From Telopea speciosissima (taxonomy: Eukaryota; Streptophyta; Magnoliopsida; Proteales; Proteaceae): DNA of 64,000 nt. Where the stretch lies: contig NC_057925.1 of the NCBI RefSeq assembly GCF_018873765.1, positions 7,079,568 through 7,143,567 on the forward strand. Direction: 5' to 3'. Positions 33,471 through 45,511 of the stretch are shown here, one piece after another (within the stretch, counting starts at the first letter, position 1; every line of letters starts with the position of its first letter). Under the pieces are notes generated by a model. That model ran no database searches. It worked only from the letters and a program-made list of their open reading frames with translations, and was not told where the DNA came from. Position numbers and translations under genes: made by a program.

Positions 33471-36400
33471 CTAATCGACTTCCATATCAGAAATGGCTTC
33501 ATTGAGAATCTTCTGGAGCTCCTTCACTCTATGCCTTGCAAGCGCAATGCAATCCTACAAAGATTGGATGATTTTACCAGTCAGAACCAACAAACAAATC
33601 AGTTTTCAATTTAAATGGATAAAATTATATTGGTGTCCCAAGAACATAACTAATGATGTACTGTAGACTCTAGTATGGTGCTTCACATGGTTCTTTACTC
33701 GCAATCCATCCACTCGGAAAATATCAATTGCAAGTCCAGAGGCATTATTACAAAGTAACTGTATTAAATCAGCACACGGTTCTTTCATAAAAATTACTAC
33801 AGAAGCAATCTATCAATTAAAAACGCTATGCATTTGGAACCAGGGCAACTCTAAAGCAATCCAAGGTTTTTCTTGGGACGTCATGATTACCAAAACGGTG
33901 CAGGCTAGAACTGACCTAAGGCATGGCTGCCTCCTCAGTATTTATCTGCATCTTTCCTGCTATTTACGGTCATGGATCAACAAAGTAGTATGGAGGTCCA
34001 CTTGTTTTTCCCCTAAACCAAATGAGCCTTCTAGTTTCTCAGCAACCACTAAGTACTGATTCATGAGATTTAACGACCCTGAAGAGCTGATGTATAGGCC
34101 AGAACTGGTCCCCCTGGCCTGTAAAAGGACACAAGCCGACTAGATGAATCCATAACCACTGTCACAAGAGTTTCCATGACAGACTCTTCCTCTGCAGTAG
34201 GAATCCATAACCAAGATGTACTTCTTGTGAAGAATGCATGTTAACGAAATGGAATGCAGCTCAGAGTTAGTTTCCTCTTTGCTTTATTAACTGGATCTTG
34301 TGCTAGCTTGGCATCCCCATCCTCTCCAGAAAGAGTGACTACCCTTCCATCTTCATTGATTGAAACAGCCGGAATTTGTACTGCAGGAGAAAAAGGTATT
34401 AGGTTAAAAAAAAATACATTTTGGTGCAAAGTAACAATTTAATGATTTGAAACATTTTTAGGAGATAAGCTGCTGTAAATCACAGACAAACCCAATCCAA
34501 TTAATAAAAAAAAACTATTAGCACCATCACCATGTTCTCAGGGGGAGTAAACCTCAAGAAATAGGCCAAATACAAAAGTTTCTGTGTACAAGCCAAGAAA
34601 AATTACTACTCACATGTTGAAGAGTTTCTATTCAAGCAAAAGATTTCTATGCTCCAACAAAGTCACATAGTCAATGGATAATCATGAGATACCAAAAATC
34701 CAATGGCCCCATTGACCATGATAGAGGTGAACAGTATTCAAATATCAACAAGAAGGGGTTCTGTATTACGAAGAAATTTTCCACAGATGAATAAAAATAG
34801 TGAATTAGTCAGCTCAATGCCAAAAATGCCTCTCACCATGAACTTATTCCAAGACTAAATCATCCAAAATAGAAGTTAAAGCCTTCTACTAGATGGTCCA
34901 AAAAAATATCCCCAACCCAAACATGCAGGCCAACTGATTGACGGCCAACTGATTGACAACAAAGAATGGTTGCTGATACTACAAACTGTGATACTCCAAA
35001 GATCAAAGCTGCACATAAAACTGGACTAGCAATTTCATTTTGTTTCCCCCTTGTAAAACTGGACTAGCAGTTTCATTTTGTTTCCCCCTTGCATGATAAA
35101 TGCATATTGAATCTAAAGGCCTAGGGCACATCATACCCTACAAGGGGTCTCAACTCAACTCAGCCTTGTCCCAACTAAATGGGTTGGCTACATGGATCCA
35201 TTTTCCCCAATCAGTTCTATTCAAAGCCATACTCGTTACTAGTCCTAAGCTATGAACATCTTTCCTCACCACTTCTCCTGGTATCATTTTAGGCCTACTC
35301 CTAGCTCTTTTAGGTCCTTCAATCTGAATCAAATCACCACTCCGTACTGCAGCATTCAAAGGTATCTATTGCACATGTCCATGCCACCTCAAACAACTTT
35401 CTCACAACACATCATATATCAAAGCTATTCCCAAATTAGCTTTAATTTGCACATTCCTTATTTTATCTTTTCTAGTTTTACCACTCATCTATCTCAACAT
35501 CCTCATTTCAGCCACACTAAGTTTGTTTGTATGTTGTTTCTTCACTGCCCAACATTCAGTCCCATATATCATTGTTGGTCATGTAACTATCTTACAAAAT
35601 TTTTCTTCAAGTTCTAAAGGAATACGTCAATTACACAACACTCCAGACGCACCCCTCCACTTCATTCACCTTATTTTAATTCGGTGTGCAACATTTATCC
35701 TCTATTTTCTCCTTCTTCATTTATGATTGAACCTAGGTATCTTAAATTTCCACTTTGCAGTCTCCCTATCACCAATTTTCACCACCTCACTTTCAGTCAT
35801 ATTGTTCTAAAGTTACACACCATATAATCTTTTTTTTTTTTCTACGTATCTAAAACCTTTTGATTCCAAGATTGATCTCCATCATTTCAACTTTGTATTT
35901 ATCCCTGCTTTTGTTTCATCCACCTAAACATTATCATCAGCAAAAGAATACACCAAGGAATCTAATCATGAATGTCTCTAGTCAGCTTGCCTATGATTAG
36001 CGCAAACAAATATAGGCTTAAAGTTGATCTTTGATATAATCCAATTGTAATTGGGAATTCATAACCCTGCCCCCAGTCATTAAACTAGTCACTGCACCAT
36101 TATGCATATCATTGACAATGTCCACATAGTCACTCGGAACACTTATCTTCTCTAATACTTACAAATTAACTCTCTTGAGACTCTATTATAAGCCTTTTCT
36201 AGATCAATAAAGACCATATAGATATCCTTCTTATATTCTCTAAATCTATTTATTAGTCTCCTGAGCAAATATATAGCTTTTGTGGTTGATCTTCCTGGCA
36301 TAAAACCAAATTTGCTATCCAAAATATTACTTTCTTGTCTCAGGCAGGTTTCAACAATTCTCTCCCATAATTTCATAGTATGGCTCATAAGTTATATTCC

Positions 36401-39400
36401 ACTATAGTTATTACAGATTAGAATATCACATTTATTTTTATACTTAGAACCACAGTACTTCTCCTCCATTCATCTGGCATTATTCTTGTGCTCATAATTT
36501 TATTAAACAACTTAGTTAGCAAAGATATTCCACAAATTCCTAAGCCCTTCCAAACCTCTATTGGAATACCATCCGGACCTATTGCTTTACCTTTTTTTCA
36601 CCCTCTCTAAAGCTTCCTTCACTTCAAACACTGTAATTTTTTGTATTTATCTAAGAGTTGTGATTTCTTGATGGTTCTTACAACCTTCTAAAACACTATT
36701 ACTTGTATTGTTTTCATTTAGTAAGTCGTAGAAATAGTTTTTCCATCTCTCTTTAATATCCTCATCATTTATTAATACTTTCAGCTTCACTTATAATGCA
36801 TCTAATATGGTCGAAATCCCGACCAAGTGGTCATAGGTTCAAATATCTGGAAACAGCCTCTCTGCGAAGTGGGGGTAAGGCTGCGTACATTATGACCCTC
36901 CCCAGGCCCCACAGTGGCAGGAGCCTCATGCACTGTGTATGCCCTTTTATGGTTGAAATCTCGACCATAGTTATCAAGGCGTCCAGGCAGAAATCTGGGG
37001 GTATGGCGATGGGGCGCCTTATGGTATGTAAGAAAGGCGACCGCCTTGGTCACCAAGGTGTCTCCTAGGTGACGCCTTAGGACGCCTTGTGAGCAAGGCA
37101 GTCGCTTTTTGGTGTTTTTTTTTATATTTTTGTTTTTTAACTTTTTTTTATGTACTTTTAAGTTATTCTAATTGAAAATATGTCATTGGTTGTACATTTT
37201 TGGTTCCATGCTGTGAGATGCATGGAATCATCTGTTAAACTAAAAAAAAAACAAACAAAACCTAAATACCAATGCCAAACTCGATTCACCTAATCACCTT
37301 CGCGGGAAATACCAAAATCAAAAAGAAAAAAACGAAAGAGAAAAGAAGCAGCGCAGCAGCGACTCCGACGGAGCTCAGCTCAGACCTCAGTCCTTCAAGG
37401 CTTCGACTCCTTCTCAGACCTCCCTCTCAGTCCCCATCCTCCACCGGCGTCCGGCGAGGCGGCGACTTGCAGCGACTCTGTCAGAGTTCAGACCTCAGTC
37501 CTTCGACTCCTTCTCAAGTTCTCAGTCCTCCCTCTCAGTCTCCATCCTCCACCGGCGTCTGGCGAGGCTAATTGTAAGTTCCGTGTGTTTTTTTTCCCTT
37601 TTTCCTTCTAAAATCTAAACCCCTTTCCCCTTTTTAAGTTCTAACTTCTAACCTCTCCTCCACCGACACCCCCATCTCCAGCATCCACCCCCACCGGCGA
37701 GAGAAGCAACCTCCACCCCACCGGCGACGTCTCCAGCAGTCAGCTTCCACGGTCCCTCTCAGTCCCAGAAGGTTCCACCGGCGTCCGGTGAGGCAGCGAC
37801 ATCTCCCGCCTTGTAAGTATTGTGCTTTTTTCTTTTTTTCTTTTTTTCCTTCTATACCTAAACCCCTTCTAACCTCTCCACTCTCCATCGACGTCTCCAT
37901 CTCCTCCAGCCTTAACCTCCACTGGTGTCCGGCGTCCGGCGTCCGGCGTCCGGGGTCCGGCGAGGCGGCAACATCTCCAGCCTTGTAAGTATTGTGCTTT
38001 TTTCCTTCTAAACCTAAACCCCTTCTAACCTCTCCACTCTCCATCGACATCTCCAGCCTTGTATGTTCTTTTGTTTGTTTCTAAAGAGGACCGTGGACTG
38101 TGGAGTAACAAACAGTTCCTTTAACTTCATTCAATCTTGTCTTTCTTTCTTTTCCTCCTTTTTTTATCACAGAATTGAATGATTTCTTTATTGGACTAAA
38201 ATGAAGTGATCACAAGACCAGAACTTGTAAATATTTCATATTTATGAATGGTTTTGAACTTTTGATTGGGCCGCTCTCTTGGCTGCATTTGGATGGACTT
38301 AGGAGAGAGGTCTTTTCATTTTGTTTTATCTTTCCCTCTTTTCCATGGAGGTCTTTAAGGTGTTTGTAGATATGCCCTACCCTTAGCCGACATGTCATGA
38401 TTATGCTACTTTGCAATTCCTTGATTATGTACTTCAATTCTTTCATATTTATTTAGGATACAAGTAGAATTATATAAAAATTAATATGCTATTTATGCCT
38501 AATAAAATGGTTATATAAAAAAAAACACTAGAACGCCTTGTTCGCCAAGGCGACGCCTTGAGGCCGCCCTATCGCCAAGGCGCTTAGGAAGGCCCTCAAA
38601 CGCCATGGTCGCCTTGCCACCTTGATAACTATATGATCTCGACACTTCCTTTCCCTCATTTTACCTATAGATACATTTTTCCCCTTCCTTTGTGCTCAAA
38701 TCGTTATAGATATCCTCATATTTCTTAGTCCTTGCTTTCCCTACTATCTTCCTAGCTTCATTTCTAGAAAATCTATACCTTTTTAAATCCTCTACATCCT
38801 TAGTCCTTTGCCAAATTTAAAAACAAGATTTATTAGCCTTGCTGGCTGCTTGAACTTCATCATTTCATCACCATGGTATTTCTCTAGATGAATGTTGTTT
38901 TCCTTTAAATTCTCCTAGAACTTCTTTACATCCTACGAGGGGTCTAATTTAAGTTCTAAATCAATGCACAGACCTAACTACAAAAAGATTGTGTAATGGA
39001 GCCATTTGAATCCCATCTGCAGAGCAACCAAGAAGAATAAAATTTCAATCCCCTACAAAACAATACATTAGCCAGTTGATACATTGAAATCATAGAGAAG
39101 GGAATCTTGAGACAAAGAATCAAAATGGAACATAAACAAGACAAAAATAGGGAAAAGTTAAGCAAAAGCTCTTACAATGAGAGAATGCAGCATCAAAAAG
39201 AGTACCATCCGCATAAAGGCAGTATATGTCCTGCAAGATAAGGATTCTTTGTCATCCAAAACAAAGGAAAGAAATAGGCACTGGTGCTGCTTTTTTCCCT
39301 GTTTTTATTTTTGGATAAGTAGTGGATCTGTGGTCAAAGCTTAGTAGATGAAGCCAGGTTTCATACCCAGATATAGGGTACAAATCTCCCTACACGTTAC

Positions 39401-42400
39401 CAACTTAGCTAGCTGGCATATTATTTTCTCAGCCATTGGCTAGAAATCAACTTTTGAGCAACCAACACATTTTGAAAAGAAACACAAGGTAGGCGAAAAT
39501 AAGAACCAAAGAAAGAGCTTTAAATTTAGACAATAAGTAAGAGCAAAGCTCAAACATGGAGTGCATTGAAGCAATGCTTAGAGAATTTTTACATAAGGAA
39601 TTGAAGAATAACAATATTAGAACCCATTACCAGGTATGCCATCCAAGCAGCCTTGCCATTGATTAAGGATAGTTCCTTTAAATTGATCATTCCAGAACTG
39701 CAAGCAATAACTAGTCCATCAGAATATGTACAGCTAACGCAGAAATTAACTGGCAGGGAAAGTTTTCTAAATTGTACATCGAGCAACCAAGGAATCATCA
39801 CAAAGATTAGGTCACAAGACCCAGGCAAGTGTAAGAAAAATATCTGCTTTAATATTCCATTGGATTATAATTAAATTGAAAAATTAATATTAAATAAGGA
39901 TTGAATTTATTTTTTAGTAAAATTTCCAAATGATAATGAGTAGCCCAGGATTTGAACCTGCAACAAATCAGATGGTATAGATAACTTCCTTTTTGAAATA
40001 AGATAAAACCCTCCCCAAACCATGCTTGCATTTTCCATTGCACACAAACGCAGTTCCCTAGACAAACCTGTAAAATGCTGAATGAGTATTTCAGAAAGGA
40101 AATGAATGCAATCTTTTTATTATTTGTTCATCTTTTCAATCATTATTGAAATATTGAGATAAACTCAAATTCCTCATGAAATGTTTTAGTTTTTATTCCA
40201 CAACAATCAAAGAAACCTCACTGGATATGGTAAATATCAAAGTCCACAGGCTGTGAAAAAGAAATTCAGAAATTCACTAAGAGGTAAATAAATTAATAGA
40301 TTGCATACAGAATGGATTTTTATCCTCTCAAGTGCGGTGCACTGCCAGTGCACCTCACTTGAGAACCCAACAGTACACCCAACACTTAAGAAGATAAAAA
40401 GACGCCACTGCCCATGTTTTAATGGTTGGATTCTCAAGTGTGGTGCACTGGGCAGTGCACCGCACTTGAGAGGATAAAAATCCATACTGAATCATGTTCT
40501 TTCCGATGAACATTAAGTGTTTCGATCGAAAAGCATACCGTGTTCAAACGATTTATTACTAAAAAAAATCAAAAGGTTCAAAAATATACCTCAATGGAAA
40601 AAAAAATTGTTACGTCCTGCCTAGCTTCTTCCCCCCATATGATTGGAAAAGAAAAAGAACACTTGTAGCATATAGGTGCATTTCATTCCATTGTTCTGAC
40701 TTTTAGCTTCTGCACCTATCTGATTGACAATTATTCAACTTCTCCTAATTTACTTTTCCTTTTAGTCTGTAAAAGCAGTAAAGATTGAAGAGCTCTGAGA
40801 AAATATCCTATCTACATAATTGATCAGAGAACTCAATGAAGTGAGAGTCCAGTGAGGATATAAATAACACACAAACAATGTTGTCTCACCATCACCATTC
40901 TTATCCTGAAAATCTAGGTTTAGCTTGTTTCACCAAGCACTTTATCCAAAGTTGTTTCTTTTGTTAAAGCATATAGTCTTGAAATCTTTTCCCACCAGTC
41001 CACATTCTCCCAGGCCTTTCTTTTGTACTTGAAGAGCCCTCAACTTGCACCGCACAAAGCCACTCCTCATAGGAGCAATCACATGTTAATATACTTTGCT
41101 CTGAGCTTAATAAAACCATATTGAACCACCATCCCCAAATCCTATCTAAGTGAATACACGCATCCTGATTTTCTAAAACTCTGCTCTACAGTGCATAACC
41201 TCTCCTAGTAGCTATTTGATAAAGTTTTCCCTTCTAAGTCACATCTCACTTCAAGAGCAGATTCATCGACCAAACATTCATTTTATAGGCACCATCCTCC
41301 TTAAGTCACAAGGAGATCGAGATATGATACCATCAAGTTTTCTAATGACTACTTTCTACAGTACTACTGATGTTCTCACCGAAGTTGTCGCCTTAGGTTG
41401 GCTATCTTAAATCCTTTAAACACCAGACAAGGAGACCATCGTCTAATTTTGCGTTATTCCCTTGTCATGTCAATCAAAACTGAATCATCTAGAGATGAGA
41501 TGAAAGGAATCAGTTCCAGCCCGAAGGTGCAAGGCAGACCCTTATTGGTTTTAAAATGCACTTAAGGGCTGGTACTCCTTGAGAGAGGCCTTTATCCAAA
41601 CTCAACCATGCCGCTTTCTCAGACAAGCAGCCAGGATCCCATCTTTCCATAAAGTCTACCATAACTTCTTTTCGATCCTTCGATGGATTTTGAATTTGCA
41701 AGAAGCCTGCAGTACTTTTTACCCATAAAATCTCTCTTTTCCACAGTAAGCCAACATATTGTCATAATAGCCTAACCACAGATTCCCTCGCGTAGTTCTA
41801 TCATCCTAGACCCTTATTTAATACTTCGACAGTCCAAAACTTGAAGATCTTGCATATGTGATTGTTCTTTTTTCTTTGCTTTGGGTGGTTCAGGCCCAAC
41901 CCGTTTGGATTTGTACTACTACTTCATTATGTACCAAGAGATACACCAAGGGATCCACAACCAATACAATAGTATGACCCTAATCCACCTCCCAAAGCAA
42001 ACCAACTGTTACTGTAAACTCATTTACCCCTTCTCATATTCTTAAACAAACCAGTTCGCCTCCATAAATACATTTAAAAATGCTTCCACAATATTTAACC
42101 CTCCCCCCCCAAAAAAAAAGTTCCTCAGTATAAATGCCATGTGTGGAGATTTTTTTCCCATTTTTTATCTCATCGTTGATATTTATTTTACGTAAAATAA
42201 AAAGATAGCCTCACAATGGCCGATTTCGCTGTTATAAAAGCCAAACTAGTATTCTTATTCTCTCGTTCTTTTTCAGTATTAATTTAGCTCCATCAGTTAC
42301 CAATCTCCCCCATGTTTTTGCAGTTTGGACTAAATGCCATATTCTTTGGCTTTAATCTTTCTGGACAGCCTACTCAACAAAGACAATCCCATTTATACCG

Positions 42401-45150
42401 TACATTTCCTATCTCTACAAGGATGTCATCTGACTCCCAAGCCTTCCCACTTTACATTTTTGGGCACTTGATTTAGCCTACTCAGATTCAATCGCGTATC
42501 TCTGCTCTTTTGTGTTAATACAACCTTTAAGTGTATATGGATCGTACAATCAAGTTTCCCTAACTATTTTAAAGGGATATTACTAATGCGGTTGGAGGAT
42601 AATTCTTTACTCGGGGCCAGGTCTGATCAAGAAAATATGCACTTAAATAAGGACAAATGGGAACAATTATAAATTTACATTGTGCGATTGAATCTCTGGA
42701 TTTACATGAGTTCTAGAAAAACTTACAAAGAACAAATTTAGAGAAACATTCTTTTTGCTCAATTTGTGGGCAAATTTGACATGTAAAGGAATAAACTGAA
42801 GCTGAACTGAGTTTATGAAGCATAGAAAATCTTTCTTCCTTGCTACAGTTGTGCAAGGAGTTGGACGGTGTTCTACTACTATTTCTCTCTACCCATATAG
42901 AAGCATGAGCTGCCAGAAGGATTTGTTTATTTTGGAGTTATCACTTCTGCTCTTTAAACAACAAACTCAGTCTTGTCCCAACTAAATGGGGTCGGCATCA
43001 GTCCTGCTCTTTCAATGAGGTAAATTAGAACTCTATGTCGAATTTTCGATAGACAAATGAGTAGAATGTTGGATTTGAACTGTAGTCCTATACTGGTTTG
43101 CCTTATCCAAACCAATTTCATTCAAAAACAAGTCAGAACTAAAGCTTATAAGGCTAGCAGCCCAAGTTGAGTTTAGGCCAGGCAGTAGGCCCTGCCTAGC
43201 CTGTCCCTATGTATCACCACAATTGCAATTTTGAATCCACCTCTTGCAAAAACTCCTTCACACTCTCCTATAACCCTCCTTGAGAAGCTGCACTACTCCA
43301 TAGCACAATCTTAATGAATATTAGCCAATCACTACTTTGTCAAACCCTGCAGCTACATCTGTCAAATACTTATTGTTACTAACCCTGCCTACTTTCCATT
43401 ATTGTCCTTCACTAGGTAATAAAGTTCTAAATCTAGACCACCTTATTTTGTGTATCCATCTTTTTGGCCTACCGTTAACAAGCTATTTTTATCTGTAGTT
43501 GTATCCACCAATTCCATGCGTGTATCTACCAAGGTTTCTATAGTGCAGTTTTAACAAGGAAAATCATCTCCCATAGCGGCTTCTCCATTAGCAGCAATAA
43601 AAAATGCCATGGAAGCTTTGGTCATCTTTTGCATCAACCTGGATTAGTGAGTAACAACCTCAACATTACCCTTGAAGATTCTAAGTATGGAGAGAGGGTA
43701 CATAGACATTCATAGGAGGATGTGTCATTACATACGAGGGAACATGATTGAATCTGAGCCTAAAATTTGATATGTGGCTAATTCACACCTAAGCGTGGAG
43801 AGGGGGTACATAGACATTCATAGGAGGATGTGTCATTACATAGGAGGGTATATGATTGAAAAGTCTAAAATTTGATGTGTGCCTAATTCACACCATTACC
43901 TAGATAACCATATGGTGCCACATAACCTTCCAAGTAGCAAAATTCAGGCGCTGGTGTAGATATACCCTTTACACCCGCTGGTGTGGAGAAACTTTTCACT
44001 TTACTTCTTGATAAGAAGGATTCAGTCGAAATCTTCCACACAAGGCCTGTAAAATGAAATTTCCATTCATTATGGATGGCAAAAGCCCGACACTAGCAGA
44101 GATAAGCACAAATAAACATCAAGCATGTAACAAAACCAAAACTATGCATTTGCACACATAACAATAGTTGCTTCAACAGACACATATCCACACTAGTAAA
44201 AATAATGGTGATGAATCTTCAATAAGGATTCGCCAAGGATAATTCCATTTGTACCTAATTCCGATACTAGATCAACAGTAGAAAGAAACTAAATCAAAAT
44301 ACCAAGTCACATAGAGATTAACATGCCTGGATATAGCATCAGACAACTGCTTTGCGATGACTGGTGCCACCTCAGCCGGCCTTCCAGGCCTAACTAGTGG
44401 AGAGCAAATCGGAGGCATGTGGAAATCAATAGCTGTAACGAACTGCACTTCAGAAACGATTGCAAGGGGGAAAGAAAGAACCAGATTACAAAGGGTAAGT
44501 CAAAAGACAATCAACCTAAGGCCTAACTAGTGGATAGCAAATCGGAGGCATGTGGAAATCAATAGCAGGAACGAACTGCACTTCAGAAACGATCGCAAGG
44601 GGGAAAGAAAGAACCAGATTACAAAGGGTAAGTCAAAAGACAATCAACCTAAGCAGCCTTCATCTGGGGATTCCATTAAGGGAGTCATTACTTCCATCTT
44701 GATAGCAGCCAACATGGTCTGCACAAGAAACAAGCAATCAAACACTTCAAATAAAACCACAAAAATAATAATAATAACAATGTCAGATATTTAGGAACTT
44801 GGGATAACAAGAAAATACAGCACTTACAGCGTGACCAACTTTTGCCAATGCTGATCCATCAGCAGATGCAACCGCCCCTGAAAATAAACAACAAATGGTT
44901 ATCCATTTGAACTAAAACATGAGATTATACGTGAAACATAGAATGATAATGGATTGGGAAAATTGTAAGACAAAACAAGGTCAAACGAACCAAAAGCCAC
45001 ACTGGTCTCCCTAGCTCTTCCCAGTGGTCTGGCATCAAGGCGTATGGACTCGAGGAGATGGCGTTCTTGGAAGCGAAGTGGGAAGAGGCGCCTGAAAGCG
45101 TCCACCTCCATCTCCCCTGCCAAGTCTCCCGAAGCACCAAACGATTCCAT
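33471..45150 (-). CDS. RRP43: exosome core subunit RRP43 (RNase PH fold), eight exons, damaged
   Basis: Non-catalytic RNase PH-like ring subunit of the RNA exosome (3'-5' RNA processing and decay). The exons on the minus strand are 45150-44991, 44877-44828, 44718-44649, 44432-44327, 39697-39631, 39230-39176, 34380-34079 and 33554-33471. Phases agree across every junction before exon 7. An intact product would be about 297 residues. Motifs are EVDAFRRLFPLRFQERHL, ADGSALAKVG, TMLAAIKMEVMTP, IDFHMPPICSPLVRPGRP, SSGMINLKELSLINGKAAWM and DIYCLYADGTLFDAA. Oddities: intron 4 has a GC donor. Exon 6 joins DAA directly to FSHL, lacking about 7 residues of the family helix. Exon 7 loses one base after ...SCIPF, hits TAA, then regains frame at PTAEEESVMETL. 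The exon 7 donor reads CAG|GG. This is a decaying copy or an assembly with small indels. Confidence 0.88.
36825..36948 (+). mobile_element. Au-like SINE, 5'-truncated, inserted in the RTE element
   Basis: The body has AACAGCCTCTCTGCGAAG, GGTAAGGCTGCGTACATTAT, GGCAGGAGCC and a terminal ATGCCCTTTT. The flanking duplication starts ATGGTCGAAATCCCGACC (36807-36824), with its partner at 36949-36966 differing at two bases. The 5' part including the A box is missing. A degenerate B box remains (AGGTTCAAATA). Confidence 0.85.
36966..38635. mobile_element. hAT-like non-autonomous element carrying a GC-rich tandem array
   Basis: A perfect 8-bp duplication ATCTCGAC lies at 36958-36965 and 38636-38643. 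The termini are CATAGTTATCAAGG and, inverted, CATATAGTTATCAAGG. Both ends are packed with GGCGCCTT/AAGGCGACGCC words. The middle holds the tandem array at 37374-38075. No transposase. It sits inside the right-hand target duplication of the SINE. Confidence 0.9.
37374..38075. repeat. GC-rich imperfect tandem array with repeated GTAAGT-like donors
   Basis: Three to four units of roughly 130-220 bp each hold a block with CTCCACCGGCGTCCGGCGAG, then TTGTAAGT(A/T), then a T-rich run and CTAAACCCC. The unit near 37925-37965 has an extra mini-repeat of GGCGTCC about five times. It looks like a duplicated exon plus splice donor captured by the hAT-like element. It has no long open frame with a domain. 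Confidence 0.75.
40314..40483. mobile_element. foldback MITE of Mutator type
   Basis: The inverted repeats are over 30 bp (GGATTTTTATCCTCTCAAGT, and GTGCACCGCACTTGAGAGGA at the right). The flanks ATACAGAAT (40305-40313) and ATACTGAAT (40484-40492) match at 8 of 9. It lies in RRP43 intron 4. Confidence 0.88.
42956..43003. mobile_element. 48-bp RTE LINE 3' tail insertion
   Basis: It contains CAGTCTTGTCCCAACTAAAT, the 3' end sequence also seen at the RTE end near 35155-35185. A perfect 9-bp duplication CTGCTCTTT lies at 42947-42955 and 43004-43012. It is an extreme 5' truncation, or the product of an RTE-dependent SINE. Confidence 0.78.
43681..43896. repeat. 108-bp tandem duplication
   Basis: Two copies (starting CTAAG at 43681 and 43789) share GGTACATAGACATTCATAGG and GATGTGTCATTACATA blocks, with a few per cent divergence. 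It is in intron 4 of RRP43. Confidence 0.85.
44388..44653. repeat. 133-bp tandem duplication across RRP43 exon 3 end, intron 3 and exon 4 start
   Basis: The units are 44388-44520 and 44521-44653. Each contains the exon 3 tail with its donor (CTTAG|GTTGATT on the minus strand) and the first 45 bp of exon 4. In the copy nearer exon 3 the acceptor reads GTTCCTG|CTATTG. In the other it is GTTACAG|CTATTG. Only the second can splice, so the first is a dead pseudo-exon inside intron 3. Confidence 0.92.
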
Positions 45151-45511
45151 TCTGCCTCCTCTTCTTTCTTTTCCGAATAACTGAAGCAGCGAAGCTCCTT
45201 ACTACACCCTGATGGAAAGAAACTGCAACTATCACATGTATTTTAATCCTCTGCAGTTTCTAAAAGTGTGCAGTGCGACAGTGCTAGGTGGAGATGTCGA
45301 CACCTGACCGCTCGGATATCCAACGATAGATATCAATGATGGAATAAATAGAAAAAACAGTTACAGACCTTTTACAGTAGTTTTACACCTCAATGCTCTG
45401 TGCTGTACATAAAACTGCTCGAGGATTTCTTTCGTTTTGTTCTTGTGAGAATGTTCTTCTTTAAACAGTTACAAGTTTATTTTTATTTTTTTGGTAAAAC
45501 TACGTTACAAC

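Larger units (their letters stand above)
35151..38931 (-). mobile_element. 5'-truncated RTE-type LINE, interrupted by a SINE and a hAT-like element
   Basis: The flanking duplication is CCTACAAGGGGTCT (35137-35150) and CCTACGAGGGGTCT (38932-38945), 13 of 14. Read on the minus strand: INDEDIKERWKNYF (about 36760), the RT core FGFMPGRSTTKAIYLLRRLI and DIYMVFIDLEKAYNRV (36388-36152), a decayed catalytic box YSFADDN near 35940, the YGTECWAVKKQH block near 35550 and the C-terminus GPKRARSRPKMIPGEVVRKD to WIHVANP ending at 35150. Many stops and frameshifts make it inactive. The part at 38644-38931 is the 5' side cut off by the insertions. Confidence 0.9.
34381..39175 (-). other. RRP43 intron 6, expanded by nested transposons
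   Basis: About 4.8 kb between exons 6 and 7. It contains the RTE LINE with its nested SINE and hAT-like element. The remaining 34381-35136 and 38946-39175 are plain intronic DNA. The acceptor is CTCCTGCAG|TAC and the donor CATT|GTAAGAG. Confidence 0.8.
39698..44326 (-). other. RRP43 intron 4 (4.6 kb, GC-AG type)
   Basis: The donor reads TCCAG|GCATGTT at 44327/44326 and the acceptor TTGCTTGCAG|TTC at 39698/39697. It holds a MITE (40314-40483), a 48-bp RTE tail (42956-43003) and a 108-bp tandem duplication (43681-43896). Nothing else within it is recognised. A 62-codon open frame on the minus strand at 41510-41701 has no known domain. Confidence 0.75.

Noticed and set aside
34180-34250. A 58-bp mini-intron in RRP43 exon 7 that would restore the frame
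   Set aside because: It would be too short for plant splicing and would remove the conserved LTC-LHKKYIL block, which is still readable in another frame. A frameshift is more likely.
36784-37070. Open frames of 80-90 codons on both strands
   Set aside because: They run across the SINE, the duplication and the hAT-like end, so they are junction artefacts.
39001-39030. Possible extra RRP43 exon after GCTCTGCAG on the minus strand
   Set aside because: The reading gives no RRP43 similarity and soon reaches a stop. Exon 6 joins exon 7 in frame without it.
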